From the NCBI RefSeq assembly GCF_019203965.1, contig NZ_CP076448.1, positions 1,441,001 to 1,505,000 on the forward strand: DNA of 64,000 nt, written 5' to 3'. Of the stretch, positions 23,926-32,971 are shown piece by piece. The translations under genes and the position numbers were made by a program. Origin of the DNA: Elioraea tepida. Lineage in GTDB: Bacteria; Pseudomonadota; Alphaproteobacteria; Acetobacterales; Acetobacteraceae. The notes below the pieces were generated by a model. That model ran no database searches and was not told the DNA's origin. It was given only the letters and a program-made list of their open reading frames with translations. Each line of letters starts with the position of its first letter. The stretch's first letter is position 1.

Positions 23926-24606
23926 TCACGGCTCGGCGCGCAGAATGTAGCCGGCGTTGCGCACCGTATGGATCAGCGGGAAGGCGAAGCCGCGATCGAT
24001 CTTCTGCCGCAGCCGCGAGACGTGCACATCGATCACGTTCGTCTGCGGGTCGAAATGGTAGTCCCACACCGCCTCGAGCAGCATCGTGCGCGTCACCACC
24101 TGGCCCGCATGACGCATCAGGAACTCGAGCAGGCGGAACTCCCTCGGCTGCAGCTCGATCGTCCTGCCGGCGCGCTTCACCGTGCGCGCGAGCAGGTCCA
24201 TCTCGAGATCGGCGACCGAAAGCCGTGTCACCGGCGCCTCCGACCGGCCGCGCCGGCCGAGCGCCTCGACGCGGGCGAGGAGCTCGGTGAAGGCGAAGGG
24301 CTTGGTGAGATAGTCGTCGCCGCCGGCCTTGAGCCCCTTCACGCGCTCGTCGACCTGGGCGAGGGCGGAAAGGAACAGGACCGGAACCTTCGCGCCGGTC
24401 GCGCGGAGCGTCTCGAGCAGCCTCAGCCCGTCCATCCCTCCGGGAAGCATCCGGTCGAGGACGATCACGTCGTAGTTTTCCGAGGCGGCGAGGAACAGCC
24501 CGTCCCGCCCCTGGTCGGCGTGATCGACGGTATGCCCCGACTCCTTGAGGCCCTTGGTGATGAAGCGGGCGACGTCCTTGTCGTCCTCGACCAGAAGAAT
24601 CCGCAT
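23926..24606 (-). CDS. OmpR/PhoB-family response regulator
   Basis: 226 residues. The receiver domain has the acidic pair E7-D8-D9, phosphoacceptor Asp51 in V-I-V-L-D-R-M-L-P-G, Ser/Thr in F-L-S-A-L, and Lys in Y-L-T-K-P-F. The C-terminal winged helix has the typical L-Q-P-R-E-F-R-L-L-E-F-L-M-R-H and V-I-D-V-H-V-S-R-L-R-Q-K-I-D segments. It is cotranscribed with the sensor kinase that begins 7 bp downstream. Sequence flavour (D-R-M-L-P-G-M-D-G, T-R-T-M-L-L-E-A-V-W-D-Y) is close to copper- or transition-metal-responsive regulators, but that is weak. Confidence 0.95.
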   Translation of the reverse strand: MRILLVEDDKDVARFITKGLKESGHTVDHADQGRDGLFLAASENYDVIVLDRMLPGGMDGLRLLETLRATGAKVPVLFLSALAQVDERVKGLKAGGDDYLTKPFAFTELLARVEALGRRGRSEAPVTRLSVADLEMDLLARTVKRAGRTIELQPREFRLLEFLMRHAGQVVTRTMLLEAVWDYHFDPQTNVIDVHVSRLRQKIDRGFAFPLIHTVRNAGYILRAEP

Positions 24607-24819
24607 GCCGAACCCGACCTCCGGCCCGACCGTCCTCCCTCCGGCGCCGACGCCGGCCCGTCCTTAATCCTTGCACGGACGGGGCCCGCCGTCGCCACCT
24701 CGTGCGCGCGGCGCGGCGAGGTCGGGAAGCTTGCCCGAAGCCGCGCTCCGGCCCAAGGCTAGAGGCCCCACCGCTGCCGGAGCCAGGCCCTGTCGCTCGC
24801 GCTCACCGCCACGCTGGCC

Positions 24820-25959
24820 ATGCTGGTTCAGCAGGCCTTCGCGACCTTCACGCGCGGCCTCGTTCCCGTGCTCGCCCCGGCGATGGCGCCCGATCTCGGC
24901 GTCGATCCCTCGCTCGCCGGGCTCTACGCCGCTCTCGCCGCCGCCGCCGCGCTCGTCGGCACGCTCGGGGTGGGGGGCTTCCTCGCCCGCTACGGCGCGC
25001 TGCGCGTCGCCCAGGTCGCGCTCGCCATCGCCGCCGCGGGGCTTGCCATGGCAGCACCGGCAGGTGTCGCCCTCGTCGCGCTCGGCGCCATTCCGGTCGG
25101 GCTCGGCAGCACCATCGCCACCCCCGCCTCCTCGCACCTGCTCGCGCGCGTCGTCCCGCCGCGGCAGCAGCCGCTTCTGTTCTCGATCAAGCAGACGGGG
25201 GTTCCCGTCGGTGTGGCCATGACGGGCCTGCTCGGCCCGGGGCTTGCCGCCCTGTTCGGCTGGCGCGGCGCGCTCGTCGTCTCGGCGCTCCTCTGCCTCG
25301 GCCTCTGTCTCGCGCTCGAGCCGTTCCGGGCCCGCTTCGACTCCGACCGCGATCCGGGGGCGCTGATCGGGCTGGCGGGCGTGCTCGATACGCTTGCGAC
25401 CGTGCGCCGGCTCGGCGCGATCCGCGTGCTCGCGATGGCGTTCGTGGTCCTCGTCGGCCTGCAGTTCGTGCTCCAGACCTTTCTCGTCGTGTTCCTGGTC
25501 GAGCGGCTCGGCTGGACGCTCGGCTCTGCCGGCGCGCTGTTCAGCCTCGCGAGCCTTGTTGCGATCCCGGCGCGAATCCTCTGGGGCGCTGCGGGGGCGC
25601 GGTTCCCCGCGCGGGTGCTGCTCGCGATCATCGCGTTCGGAACCTGCCTCTCCTTCGCCGCGCTCGCGCCGCTTGCGCCCACGAGCTCGTGGTGGCTCGT
25701 CTTCGCCGCATCGATCGCCGGTGCGGCGACGGCGATGGCCTGGCACGGGCTGATGCTCGCCGAGCTTGCCCGCCTCTCCCCGCCCGGGCGCGCCGGAGCG
25801 GTGACGGGAGCCGTGCTCGCCTTCGCCCAGATCGGGCAGATCGCCCTACCGCCGCTGTTCGGCGCTCTGGTCGGCGCGGGCTTGGGCTGGGGGCCTGCCT
25901 GGGTCGCGCTCGGCCTGCCCGCAGCCCTGGTCGCGGTCTGGCTCCTCAGAAGCCGCTAG
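24820..25959 (+). CDS. major facilitator superfamily transporter
   Basis: 379 residues or slightly more, with 12 predicted helices. L-V-Q-Q-A-F-A-T-F-T-R-G-L-V-P-V-L-A-P is helix 1; G-V-G-G-F-L-A-R-Y-G-A-L-R is the loop 2-3 motif (G-x-x-x-D/R-R-x-G), and K-Q-T-G-V-P-V-G lies in helix 5. In-frame similarity appears to begin about 15 residues before ATG 24820 (Q-A-L-S-L-A-L-T-A-T-L-A), but no usual start codon is available there, so the N-terminus is uncertain. The family resembles cyanate/nitrate- and sugar-type carriers; substrate unknown. The 3' end overlaps hrpB (convergent) by 14 bp. Confidence 0.88.
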   Translation: MLVQQAFATFTRGLVPVLAPAMAPDLGVDPSLAGLYAALAAAAALVGTLGVGGFLARYGALRVAQVALAIAAAGLAMAAPAGVALVALGAIPVGLGSTIATPASSHLLARVVPPRQQPLLFSIKQTGVPVGVAMTGLLGPGLAALFGWRGALVVSALLCLGLCLALEPFRARFDSDRDPGALIGLAGVLDTLATVRRLGAIRVLAMAFVVLVGLQFVLQTFLVVFLVERLGWTLGSAGALFSLASLVAIPARILWGAAGARFPARVLLAIIAFGTCLSFAALAPLAPTSSWWLVFAASIAGAATAMAWHGLMLAELARLSPPGRAGAVTGAVLAFAQIGQIALPPLFGALVGAGLGWGPAWVALGLPAALVAVWLLRSR

Positions 25960-28375
25960 AGGGATCCTCGGGCCAGGCGTGCTTGGGGTAGCGGCCGCGC
26001 ATCTCCTTGCGCACCTCCGCCCACGCCCCCTTCCAGAACGCGCCGAGGTCGCGGGTGAGAGCGATCGGCCGCCCGGCGGGAGAGAGAAGCTCCACCGCGA
26101 GCGCGATCGTTCCGTTGCCGATGCGGGGGGAGCTCGTCTGGCCGTAGAAGGCCTGCGCGCGGGCTGAGACCACCGGCGGGTCGCGCGTGTAATCCACCGG
26201 CGCGCGCACGCCGCTCGCAAGCACCACGTGCGAGGGGAAAGCCTGATCGAGCAGCGCGGCGCGATGGCCAAGGAGCCCGCGCAGGACCGCGGCGAGATCA
26301 AGCCGCGCGAGATCCTCGAGCGTGCGCATCCCGGCGAGATGCGGCGCGAGCCATTCCCCGAGCGAGTCGACAAGCGACGCCTCGGAGAGGTCGGGCCAGG
26401 ACTCGCCTTCGGCCCGGCGCATCAGGAGAGCGCGCGCCTGAAGCCGACGCGCCGCCTCCGTCCAGGGAAGAACGGCAAGCCCCCGACGCCGGATGCCCTC
26501 GCACAAGGCCGCGGCGACCGCCTCCGCGGGCGGCTCGGCAAGCGGGGCCTCCTCGAGCACGAGCGCGCCGAGGCGAACACGCCGCCGCGCCCGCACCGCC
26601 CCGGCGCGGTCGTCCCAGGCGATCTCGTCCGACCGCTCGATGCGGTCACGAAACAGTGTCTCGAGCTCTGAGCGCGCGATCGGCGCGGCGAGGCGTATGC
26701 GCGCCTCCCGTCCCGAGAGGTCGAGCGCGGCGACGGCGAGGAAGGGCTCGCGCGCGAGCGGATCGGCGGCATCGAGGCGCGCGCCGCGGCCAGAGGCTAG
26801 AAGATACCCGCCCGGATCGTTCGCGCGCGCCATCGCCACCCGGTCGGGGAAGGCAAGGGCGAGGAGGCGCCCGCAGGCGGAGGGGTCGAGCGGGCCTCCC
26901 CTGCCGGCGCCGAGCCGCCGGCGATGCTGCTCGGCAGCGCGCGCGGCCGCACCCGAGAGCCGGCCGAGCCGGAGCCTGAGGTCGGCAGGAGGGGAGCGCT
27001 CGCCGCCCGCGCGAAGCGGGTCACGCTCCTCGAACAGGGCGGCGATCTCGGCCGCGAGCGCCGCCTGATCGCCCGCCGCGACGAGCATTGCCGCAAGCCG
27101 CGGGTGGGCGGAGAGCCGCGCCATCGCCCGCCCGCGGGCGGTGATCGCTCCCTGCCCGTCGAGCGCGCCGAGCTCCGCAAGCAGCGCCCGCGCGGCGGCG
27201 AGAGCGCCTTCGGGAGGCGGATCGAGGAAGGGGAGCGACGACGCCTCCGCCCCCCAGGCGGCGAGCTGGAGCGCAAGCGGGGCGAGATCGGCCTCGAGGA
27301 TCTCGGGCATCTCCTGTGCGGCGAGGCCGCGATGCAACGCCTCCGTCCAGAGCCTCAGCGCAACACCGGGGCGAAGCCGACCGGCACGCCCCGCCCGCTG
27401 CTCCGCCGCCGCGCGGCTGATCCGGCGCGTGGCGAGCGCGGTCAGCCCCGTTCCGGGGTCGAACCGTGGCGCGCGCCGGAACCCGCCATCGACCACCGCG
27501 TCCACCCCTTCCACGGTGAGCGAGGTCTCGGCGATCGAGGTCGCGAGGATGATCTTCCGGCGCCCTCGTGGGTCGGGGCGGAGAGCGAGGTCCTGCAGGC
27601 CAGGGTCGAGCTCGCCGTGCAGAAGGTGCACCGACGCCTCCACCCCCTCGAGAAGCGCCTCGGTGCGGCGCAGCTCGGCAAGGCCCGGCAGGAACACGAG
27701 CACGTCCCCGGAGGCGAGGGCGAGCGCCCGGCGCGCCGCGCGGGACGCGGCCTCCGCGAGCTCGCGCGGGTGCGAAAGGTCGGCGCCCGACCAGACGATC
27801 TCGACCGGGAACATGCGCCCCGCGCTCTCGATCACCGGAGCGTCGCCGAGCAGGCGTGAGAAGGCGGCGCCGTCCAGCGTCGCGCTCATCGCGACGAGGC
27901 GAAGCTCGGGCCTGAGCCCCGCCTGCAGATCGCGGCAGAGGGCGAGAGCGAGGTCGGCGTCGAGGCTGCGCTCGTGCACCTCGTCGAAGATCACCGCGGC
28001 CACGCCTTCGAGCCCCGGGTCGGACTGCAGCCGGCGGACGAGCAGCCCCTCCGTCACCACCTCGATCCGCGTCGCGGGCCCGACCGCGCTGTCGAGCCGG
28101 GTGCGCAGCCCCACGGTTGCGCCGACCTTCTCGCCGAGGAGCGACGCCATCCGCCGCGCCGCGGCGCGCGCGGCGAGCCGCCTCGGCTCGAGCAGGAGGA
28201 CACGCCCCTCGCCGCGCCACGGCGCGCCGAGGAGAGCGAGCGGCACCACGGTGGTCTTGCCCGCCCCAGGTGGAGCGACGAGAACCGCGTTCGGCCCCGC
28301 CTCGAGAGCGGCGGAAAGACGCGGCAGGGCGGCGGCGACCGGCAGGGCGGCGGCTTCGGGCGGCAGGGAGAGCAT
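25946..28375 (-). CDS. hrpB: ATP-dependent helicase HrpB
   Basis: 809 residues of the DEAH/RHA helicase family. Walker A A-P-P-G-A-G-K-T-T near residue 35, D-E-V-H-E-R-S in place of DEAH near residue 120, motif III S-A-T-L-D, then A-T-S-I-A-E-T-S-L-T and Q-R-A-G-R-A-G-R-L motifs V and VI, a helicase-associated domain, and the HrpB-specific C-terminal domain ending in K-G-A-W-A-E-V-R-K-E-M-R-G-R-Y-P-K-H-x-W-P-E-D-P, which identifies the subfamily. ATG 28375 fits the family N-terminus (L-P-P-E-A-A-A-L-P-V-A); the frame is open much further upstream. Its role is in RNA processing or turnover, not well defined. Confidence 0.96.
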   Translation of the reverse strand: MLSLPPEAAALPVAAALPRLSAALEAGPNAVLVAPPGAGKTTVVPLALLGAPWRGEGRVLLLEPRRLAARAAARRMASLLGEKVGATVGLRTRLDSAVGPATRIEVVTEGLLVRRLQSDPGLEGVAAVIFDEVHERSLDADLALALCRDLQAGLRPELRLVAMSATLDGAAFSRLLGDAPVIESAGRMFPVEIVWSGADLSHPRELAEAASRAARRALALASGDVLVFLPGLAELRRTEALLEGVEASVHLLHGELDPGLQDLALRPDPRGRRKIILATSIAETSLTVEGVDAVVDGGFRRAPRFDPGTGLTALATRRISRAAAEQRAGRAGRLRPGVALRLWTEALHRGLAAQEMPEILEADLAPLALQLAAWGAEASSLPFLDPPPEGALAAARALLAELGALDGQGAITARGRAMARLSAHPRLAAMLVAAGDQAALAAEIAALFEERDPLRAGGERSPPADLRLRLGRLSGAAARAAEQHRRRLGAGRGGPLDPSACGRLLALAFPDRVAMARANDPGGYLLASGRGARLDAADPLAREPFLAVAALDLSGREARIRLAAPIARSELETLFRDRIERSDEIAWDDRAGAVRARRRVRLGALVLEEAPLAEPPAEAVAAALCEGIRRRGLAVLPWTEAARRLQARALLMRRAEGESWPDLSEASLVDSLGEWLAPHLAGMRTLEDLARLDLAAVLRGLLGHRAALLDQAFPSHVVLASGVRAPVDYTRDPPVVSARAQAFYGQTSSPRIGNGTIALAVELLSPAGRPIALTRDLGAFWKGAWAEVRKEMRGRYPKHAWPEDPSSGF

Positions 28376-28434
28376 CACCGCCCCTTGCGCCCGCCCGCAC
28401 GGCGCCCGACAAGCGTGGCGAGGAGACCCGAACG

Positions 28435-29667
28435 ATGCACGGACCCCTTCCGGCGCATGCCGGCGCCAAGCCACCGCCAACCCGCCTGCCGAAGCGTCTC
28501 GTCCGCGCCCTGTGCCTCGACGATTTCGAGCCGATGGCACGGGCGCACCTGCCGCGGCCAATCTTCGGCTATGTCGCTGGCGCGGCCGAGCGCAACGCCT
28601 CGCTCGAGGACAATCACCGCGCCTTCTGCGAATGGGGCTTCGTGCCGCGGATCCTGCGCGACGTCTCGCGCCGCGACCCCGCCGCGACGCTGTTCGGGCG
28701 GAGGTGGAGCGCCCCGTTCGGAATCGCGCCGATGGGGCTTGCCGCGCTCGTCGCCTATCGCGGCGACATCGCGCTTGCCGAGGCCGCGAAGGCCGCGAAC
28801 ATCCCCTTCGTCCTCTCGGGCTCCTCGCTGATCCGGCTCGAGGAGGTGATCGCCGCAAACCCGGAGGCCTGGTTCCAGGCCTATCTCCCCGGGGCGGCGG
28901 AGCGGATCGAGAAGCTGATCGACCGTGTGGCGGCGGCAGGCTTCGGCACCCTGCTCGTGACCGTCGATACGGCCGTTCTGCCCTCGCGCGAGAACAACGT
29001 GCGCAACGGGTTCTCCACCCCGCTTCGCCCCTCGCTCCGGCTCGCCTGGGACGGGCTGATCAAGCCGCGCTGGCTCATCGGAACGTGGTTCCGCACGCTC
29101 GCCCGCTACGGCATGCCGCATTTCGAGAACAGCTTCGCCGAGCGCGGCGTGCCGATCCTCGCCCGGAACGTGCTGCGCGATTTCACCGCCCGCGACCATC
29201 TCAACTGGGAGCATCTGGCACTGATCCGACGCCGCTGGAAGGGGCGGCTCTTGGTGAAGGGGATCCTCCACCCGGAGGATGCGCGTCTTGCCCGCGAGCA
29301 CGGGGCGGATGCGGTGATCGTCTCGAACCACGGCGGCCGCCAGCTCGACGGCTCGGTCTCGCCGCTGCGCGTGCTGCCCGCTGTGGTGGCGGCGTCCGGC
29401 GACATGCCGGTTCTGTTCGACGGCGGGGTGCGGCGCGGCACCGACGTCTTGAAGGCGATGGCGCTCGGGGCGCGCTTCGTGTTCGTGGGCCGTCCGATGC
29501 TCTACGCCGCGGCCGTTGGCGGAGCCGAGGGGGTCGGCCACGCGATCGCGCTTCTGAGGGGAGAGCTCGACCGCGACCTTGCGCTGCTCGGCATCGACAC
29601 CCCCGCTTCGCTCGGGCGCGACAGCGTGTTCCGCCTGGCGGATGGGCTGCTCCCGGGGCTCGGGTGA
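28435..29667 (+). CDS. FMN-dependent alpha-hydroxyacid oxidase/dehydrogenase
   Basis: 410 residues from ATG 28435 (AGGAGA upstream). The TIM-barrel flavoprotein motifs are present: F-G-Y-V-A-G-A-A-E near residue 40, F-G-I-A-P-M-G-L FMN loop, a T-V-D-T-A strand, V-K-G-I-L-H-P-E-D-A, and the S-N-H-G-G-R-Q-L-D-G motif with the catalytic His and the substrate-binding Arg, then F-D-G-G-V-R-R-G. It probably oxidises L-lactate, glycolate, mandelate or a branched-chain 2-hydroxyacid, feeding the quinone pool or oxygen. It is divergent from hrpB across 59 bp. Substrate not determinable. Confidence 0.94.
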   Translation: MHGPLPAHAGAKPPPTRLPKRLVRALCLDDFEPMARAHLPRPIFGYVAGAAERNASLEDNHRAFCEWGFVPRILRDVSRRDPAATLFGRRWSAPFGIAPMGLAALVAYRGDIALAEAAKAANIPFVLSGSSLIRLEEVIAANPEAWFQAYLPGAAERIEKLIDRVAAAGFGTLLVTVDTAVLPSRENNVRNGFSTPLRPSLRLAWDGLIKPRWLIGTWFRTLARYGMPHFENSFAERGVPILARNVLRDFTARDHLNWEHLALIRRRWKGRLLVKGILHPEDARLAREHGADAVIVSNHGGRQLDGSVSPLRVLPAVVAASGDMPVLFDGGVRRGTDVLKAMALGARFVFVGRPMLYAAAVGGAEGVGHAIALLRGELDRDLALLGIDTPASLGRDSVFRLADGLLPGLG

Positions 29668-29679
29668 GCGCTGCGCGGC

Positions 29680-30930
29680 TTACGCCTGCGCGGGCGGAAA
29701 CCGCCGCAGGAGGACGAGCATGATCGCAAGCCCGGGCAGGGCGGCGGCGGTGGTGAGCAGGAAGAAGCGTGTCCAGCCCATCGCCTCGGCGAGATACCCG
29801 GACAGGCCTCCGACGGTGCGCAGCGGCAGGGACGCGAGCGATGAGAGAAGCGCATACTGCGTGGCGGTGAAGGCCGTGCTCGTGAGACCGGAGAGATAGG
29901 CGACGAACGCGGCATCGGCGAGCCCGTCGGTCGCGTTCTCGATGCCGACCTGCGCCCAGAGAAGGGGAAGCGAACGGCCGGCCTCGGCGAGCGCGACATA
30001 CATCAGGTTCGACAGCATCTGGCCGAGCCCGGTGACGACGAGCGCCCGCCCGGTGCCGACGCCCGCGACGAGAACGCCGCCCAAGGTGACGCCCGCGAGC
30101 GTGGCCAGAAGCCCGAACACGCCCGAGACGGCGGCGACCTCCTCGCGCGCGAAGCCGAGCGCGCGATAGAACGGCGCCGTCATGATCCCGGCGAGCGCCT
30201 CGCCCAGCTTGAACAGAGCGACGAAGCCGAGGATCAGCCACGCACCCGGCCGGCAGAGGAAATCCCGCACCGGCGCGACCACGGCGGCGGCGAGCCAGGC
30301 GCCGATGCCGCTGCGCGCTGCCCGTTCGGGCGGCCGCGGCTCGCGGGCGAGGAACAGCGTCGTCGCGAGCCCGACCGACATCAGCAAGGCCATCGCGAGG
30401 AAGGCCCCTCTCCAGCCGACGCGTTCGACCGAGAACAGCACGCCCGCATTGGCGACGAGGAGCGCGATTCGATAGCCCCAGACATAGGCCGCGAGCCCGA
30501 GCCCCTGGCGCCCGAGCGGAAGGCTCTCGATGCGGAAGGCGTCGATCGTGATGTCCTGCGTGGCCGAGAGGAACGCCACCGCAACGGCCGCCGCGACCGT
30601 CCCGGTCGCGTTCCGGGCAGGGTCGGTCAGCGCCAGCGCCGCGATCGCCGCGGCGAGCAGGAGCTGGACCGGCGCGAGCCAGCCGCGGCGTCGGCCGAGG
30701 CTCGGCAGCAGCGGCGGCGCATGGTCGAGCACCGGCGCCCAGAGGAACTTGAGCGAGTAGGCGAGGCCGATGAGCGCGGTGAGCCCGATCGCGCCGAGGG
30801 GAACATTCGCCTCCGAAAACCATTGCCGCAGCGTGAAGCCGGTGAGCGGCAAAGGGAGGCCTGCCGAGAAACCGAGAAGCAGCATCACAAGGAGCGGCCG
30901 GTCGGGCCGAAGCGCAGCGGCGAGGCGCAT
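29680..30930 (-). CDS. ampG: AmpG-family muropeptide permease
   Basis: 416 residues, 12 helices, MFS fold. It opens with L-L-G-F-S-A-G-L-P-L-P-L-T-G-F-T-L-R-Q-W-F, the AmpG N-terminus, then G-L-A-Y-S-L-K-F-L-W-A-P-V-L-D, and the central A-T-Q-D-I-T-I-D-A-F-R-I-E segment that is an AmpG signature. It imports anhydro-muropeptides for cell-wall recycling across the inner membrane. The length and motifs are complete. It follows the sugar-nucleotide enzyme gene by 7 bp on the same strand, giving a likely two-gene operon linked to envelope polymers. Confidence 0.92.
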   Translation of the reverse strand: MRLAAALRPDRPLLVMLLLGFSAGLPLPLTGFTLRQWFSEANVPLGAIGLTALIGLAYSLKFLWAPVLDHAPPLLPSLGRRRGWLAPVQLLLAAAIAALALTDPARNATGTVAAAVAVAFLSATQDITIDAFRIESLPLGRQGLGLAAYVWGYRIALLVANAGVLFSVERVGWRGAFLAMALLMSVGLATTLFLAREPRPPERAARSGIGAWLAAAVVAPVRDFLCRPGAWLILGFVALFKLGEALAGIMTAPFYRALGFAREEVAAVSGVFGLLATLAGVTLGGVLVAGVGTGRALVVTGLGQMLSNLMYVALAEAGRSLPLLWAQVGIENATDGLADAAFVAYLSGLTSTAFTATQYALLSSLASLPLRTVGGLSGYLAEAMGWTRFFLLTTAAALPGLAIMLVLLRRFPPAQA

Positions 30931-30937
30931 CCCGCGC

Positions 30938-32854
30938 TCACTCCGCAGCGGCGGGGGCGGAGAATTCGGGAACCATCACGGAGAGGATCGCAAGCGCCGC
31001 CTTCTCCCGCCCCGCCCGCGCCTCTGCCGCCGCCTCGTCGATCGCGCGGGCGACGATCGCGAGATCGACCACACGCGGCCGCGCGACCAGAAGCCCGGGC
31101 ACGCCGAGCGGCACCAGCTCCTCGCGGCCGTGGAACAGTTCCTCGTAGAGCTTCTCGCCCGGCCGCAGACCGGTGAAGACGATCTTGACGTCCACCTCCG
31201 GCCTCAGCCCGGCAAGCCGGATCATCTTCCGCGCGAGATCGAGGATCCGCACGGGCTTGCCCATGTCGAGCACGAAGATCGCGCCCCGCTCCACCGCCGC
31301 GGCTGCCGCCCCACCTTGCAGCACCGTCGCCATGGCGATCAGGACGAGGCCGACCGCCTCGCGCGTCGTCATGAAGTAGCGCATCATGTCGGGGTGGGTG
31401 ACGGTGAGCGGCCCGCCGCGCGCGAGCTGCGCCTGGAACAGCGGCACGACCGAGCCGGTCGACCCGAGAACGTTTCCAAACCGAACCGTCACGAACCGCG
31501 TCGGCCGCGCCGCCCCCGCGGCGCGAAGATCGAGCCCCTGGCAGTACATCTCGGCAAGACGCTTGGTCGCACCCATCACCGAGGTTGGGTTCACCGCCTT
31601 GTCGGTTGAGATCAGCACCACCGCCTCGGCGCCAACAGCGACCGCCGCGTCGGCGACGTTCCGCGTGCCGTAGGCGTTGGTGAGGATCCCCTCGAGCGGG
31701 TTCGCCTCCACAAGCGGCACGTGCTTCAGCGCCGCGGCGTGGAACACGAGCTCGGGGCGCACAGCGGCGAACAGGGCGGCGATGCGCTCGCGGTCGCGGA
31801 TGTCGAGGATCACCGCCTCGCGCGCGAGCCCCGGGTGCGCCACCCCGATCTCCATGTCGATCGCGTAAAGGGCGTACTCGCCGTTGTCGACGAGCGTGAG
31901 CCGCGCCGGCTGGGCTTCGGCGATCTGGCGCACGAGCTCGGAGCCGATCGAGCCGCCGGCGCCGGTCACCAGCACCCGCTTGCCGCGCGCCACCGCCGCG
32001 ATCAACGCCCGGTCGATCGGGCGTTCGGGCCGGTCGAGCAGCTCCTGCGGGTCGGACGGGGTATCGTCGGGCCGCCGCAGCGGCGCATAGGGGCGAAGAT
32101 CGGCCGGGCGCGGCACCTCGAGAAGCGCAAGCCCCCGCGCCTCCGCCACCTCGCGCAAGCGGGCAAGCGCGAGACCCGAGGCGGAGCGTGCGGCGAGCGC
32201 GATCGCCGTCGGCGAATCGCGCGTGCCGGCGAGGCGGTCGAGCACGGAAGCGGCCTCGTCGAGCGTGCCAAGCACCCGCACGCCATGCAGCCTCTGGCCG
32301 ACCATCGAGCGATCGACGGTGACGACGCCGACGACACGGAACCGCACCGCGCTGCCGCGCGCGAGCGCCCGCAGGAAGAGCTCCGCCTGGTCGCCGGCGC
32401 CGGCGAGCAGGACCGGACGCGCGTCGGGGTCGCGCCGCACGCCGCCGAGGATCGCGAGCCGATACAGGCCGCGAGCGGCGAGGGCGGTCGCGGGCAACAG
32501 AACCACGAGAAAGGCGAGTGCCCAGGGCGCGACGGGGCCGGGCCACAGGAGTGCCGTGGCGAGGCTGGCGGCCAGAGCGGCGAGCGCCGAGGCGGCGGCG
32601 GCGCGCGCCATCTCTGCCGTGCCGCCGTGACGCCAGGAATCGCGCGGCACGCCGAATACGAGATGGATCAGCACCGTCGCGGCGGCGGCGGCGAGCACGA
32701 GCAGGGCGGCGGCACCAGGCGCGAGCCCGCCCCAGGCGGCTCCTGCGAGCGCGGCGAGGGAAGCAGCGGCGGCGGCGGCCATCGCATCGACGGCGAGGAT
32801 GGCCGGAAGCCTCGGCAGGCGTCGGAGCGAGGGCGGAAGCAGGGCGAGGATCAC
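30938..32854 (-). CDS. polysaccharide biosynthesis nucleoside-diphosphate-sugar epimerase/dehydratase (CapD/WbpM/FlaA1 family)
   Basis: 638 residues. Four N-terminal membrane helices (to about 130), a Rossmann-like CoA-binding-type domain (V-L-L-A-G-A-G-D-Q-A near 150), then an extended-SDR catalytic domain with V-L-V-T-G-A-G-G-S-I-G-S-E-L near residue 290, A-A-L-K-H-V-P-L-V-E, the S-T-D-K-A-V-N-P-T-S-V-M-G-A-T-K-R catalytic stretch (the Tyr of the usual Y-x-x-x-K triad replaced by Met) and V-R-F-G-N-V-L-G-S. It likely dehydrates UDP-N-acetyl sugars to 4-keto-6-deoxy forms for O-antigen or glycan synthesis. It precedes ampG by 7 bp. Confidence 0.95.
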   Translation of the reverse strand: MILALLPPSLRRLPRLPAILAVDAMAAAAAASLAALAGAAWGGLAPGAAALLVLAAAAATVLIHLVFGVPRDSWRHGGTAEMARAAAASALAALAASLATALLWPGPVAPWALAFLVVLLPATALAARGLYRLAILGGVRRDPDARPVLLAGAGDQAELFLRALARGSAVRFRVVGVVTVDRSMVGQRLHGVRVLGTLDEAASVLDRLAGTRDSPTAIALAARSASGLALARLREVAEARGLALLEVPRPADLRPYAPLRRPDDTPSDPQELLDRPERPIDRALIAAVARGKRVLVTGAGGSIGSELVRQIAEAQPARLTLVDNGEYALYAIDMEIGVAHPGLAREAVILDIRDRERIAALFAAVRPELVFHAAALKHVPLVEANPLEGILTNAYGTRNVADAAVAVGAEAVVLISTDKAVNPTSVMGATKRLAEMYCQGLDLRAAGAARPTRFVTVRFGNVLGSTGSVVPLFQAQLARGGPLTVTHPDMMRYFMTTREAVGLVLIAMATVLQGGAAAAAVERGAIFVLDMGKPVRILDLARKMIRLAGLRPEVDVKIVFTGLRPGEKLYEELFHGREELVPLGVPGLLVARPRVVDLAIVARAIDEAAAEARAGREKAALAILSVMVPEFSAPAAAE

Positions 32855-32971
32855 GGGGCGGCCTCGAACGGCGCTCTCTCGGCGGCGCGACTCGGCCGGC
32901 GATCAGCCCCTGGGCGCGCGGGGCTGCACCCTAGGCAAAAGCCCGCGCCGGATCAAACCCCCGCCACCCGC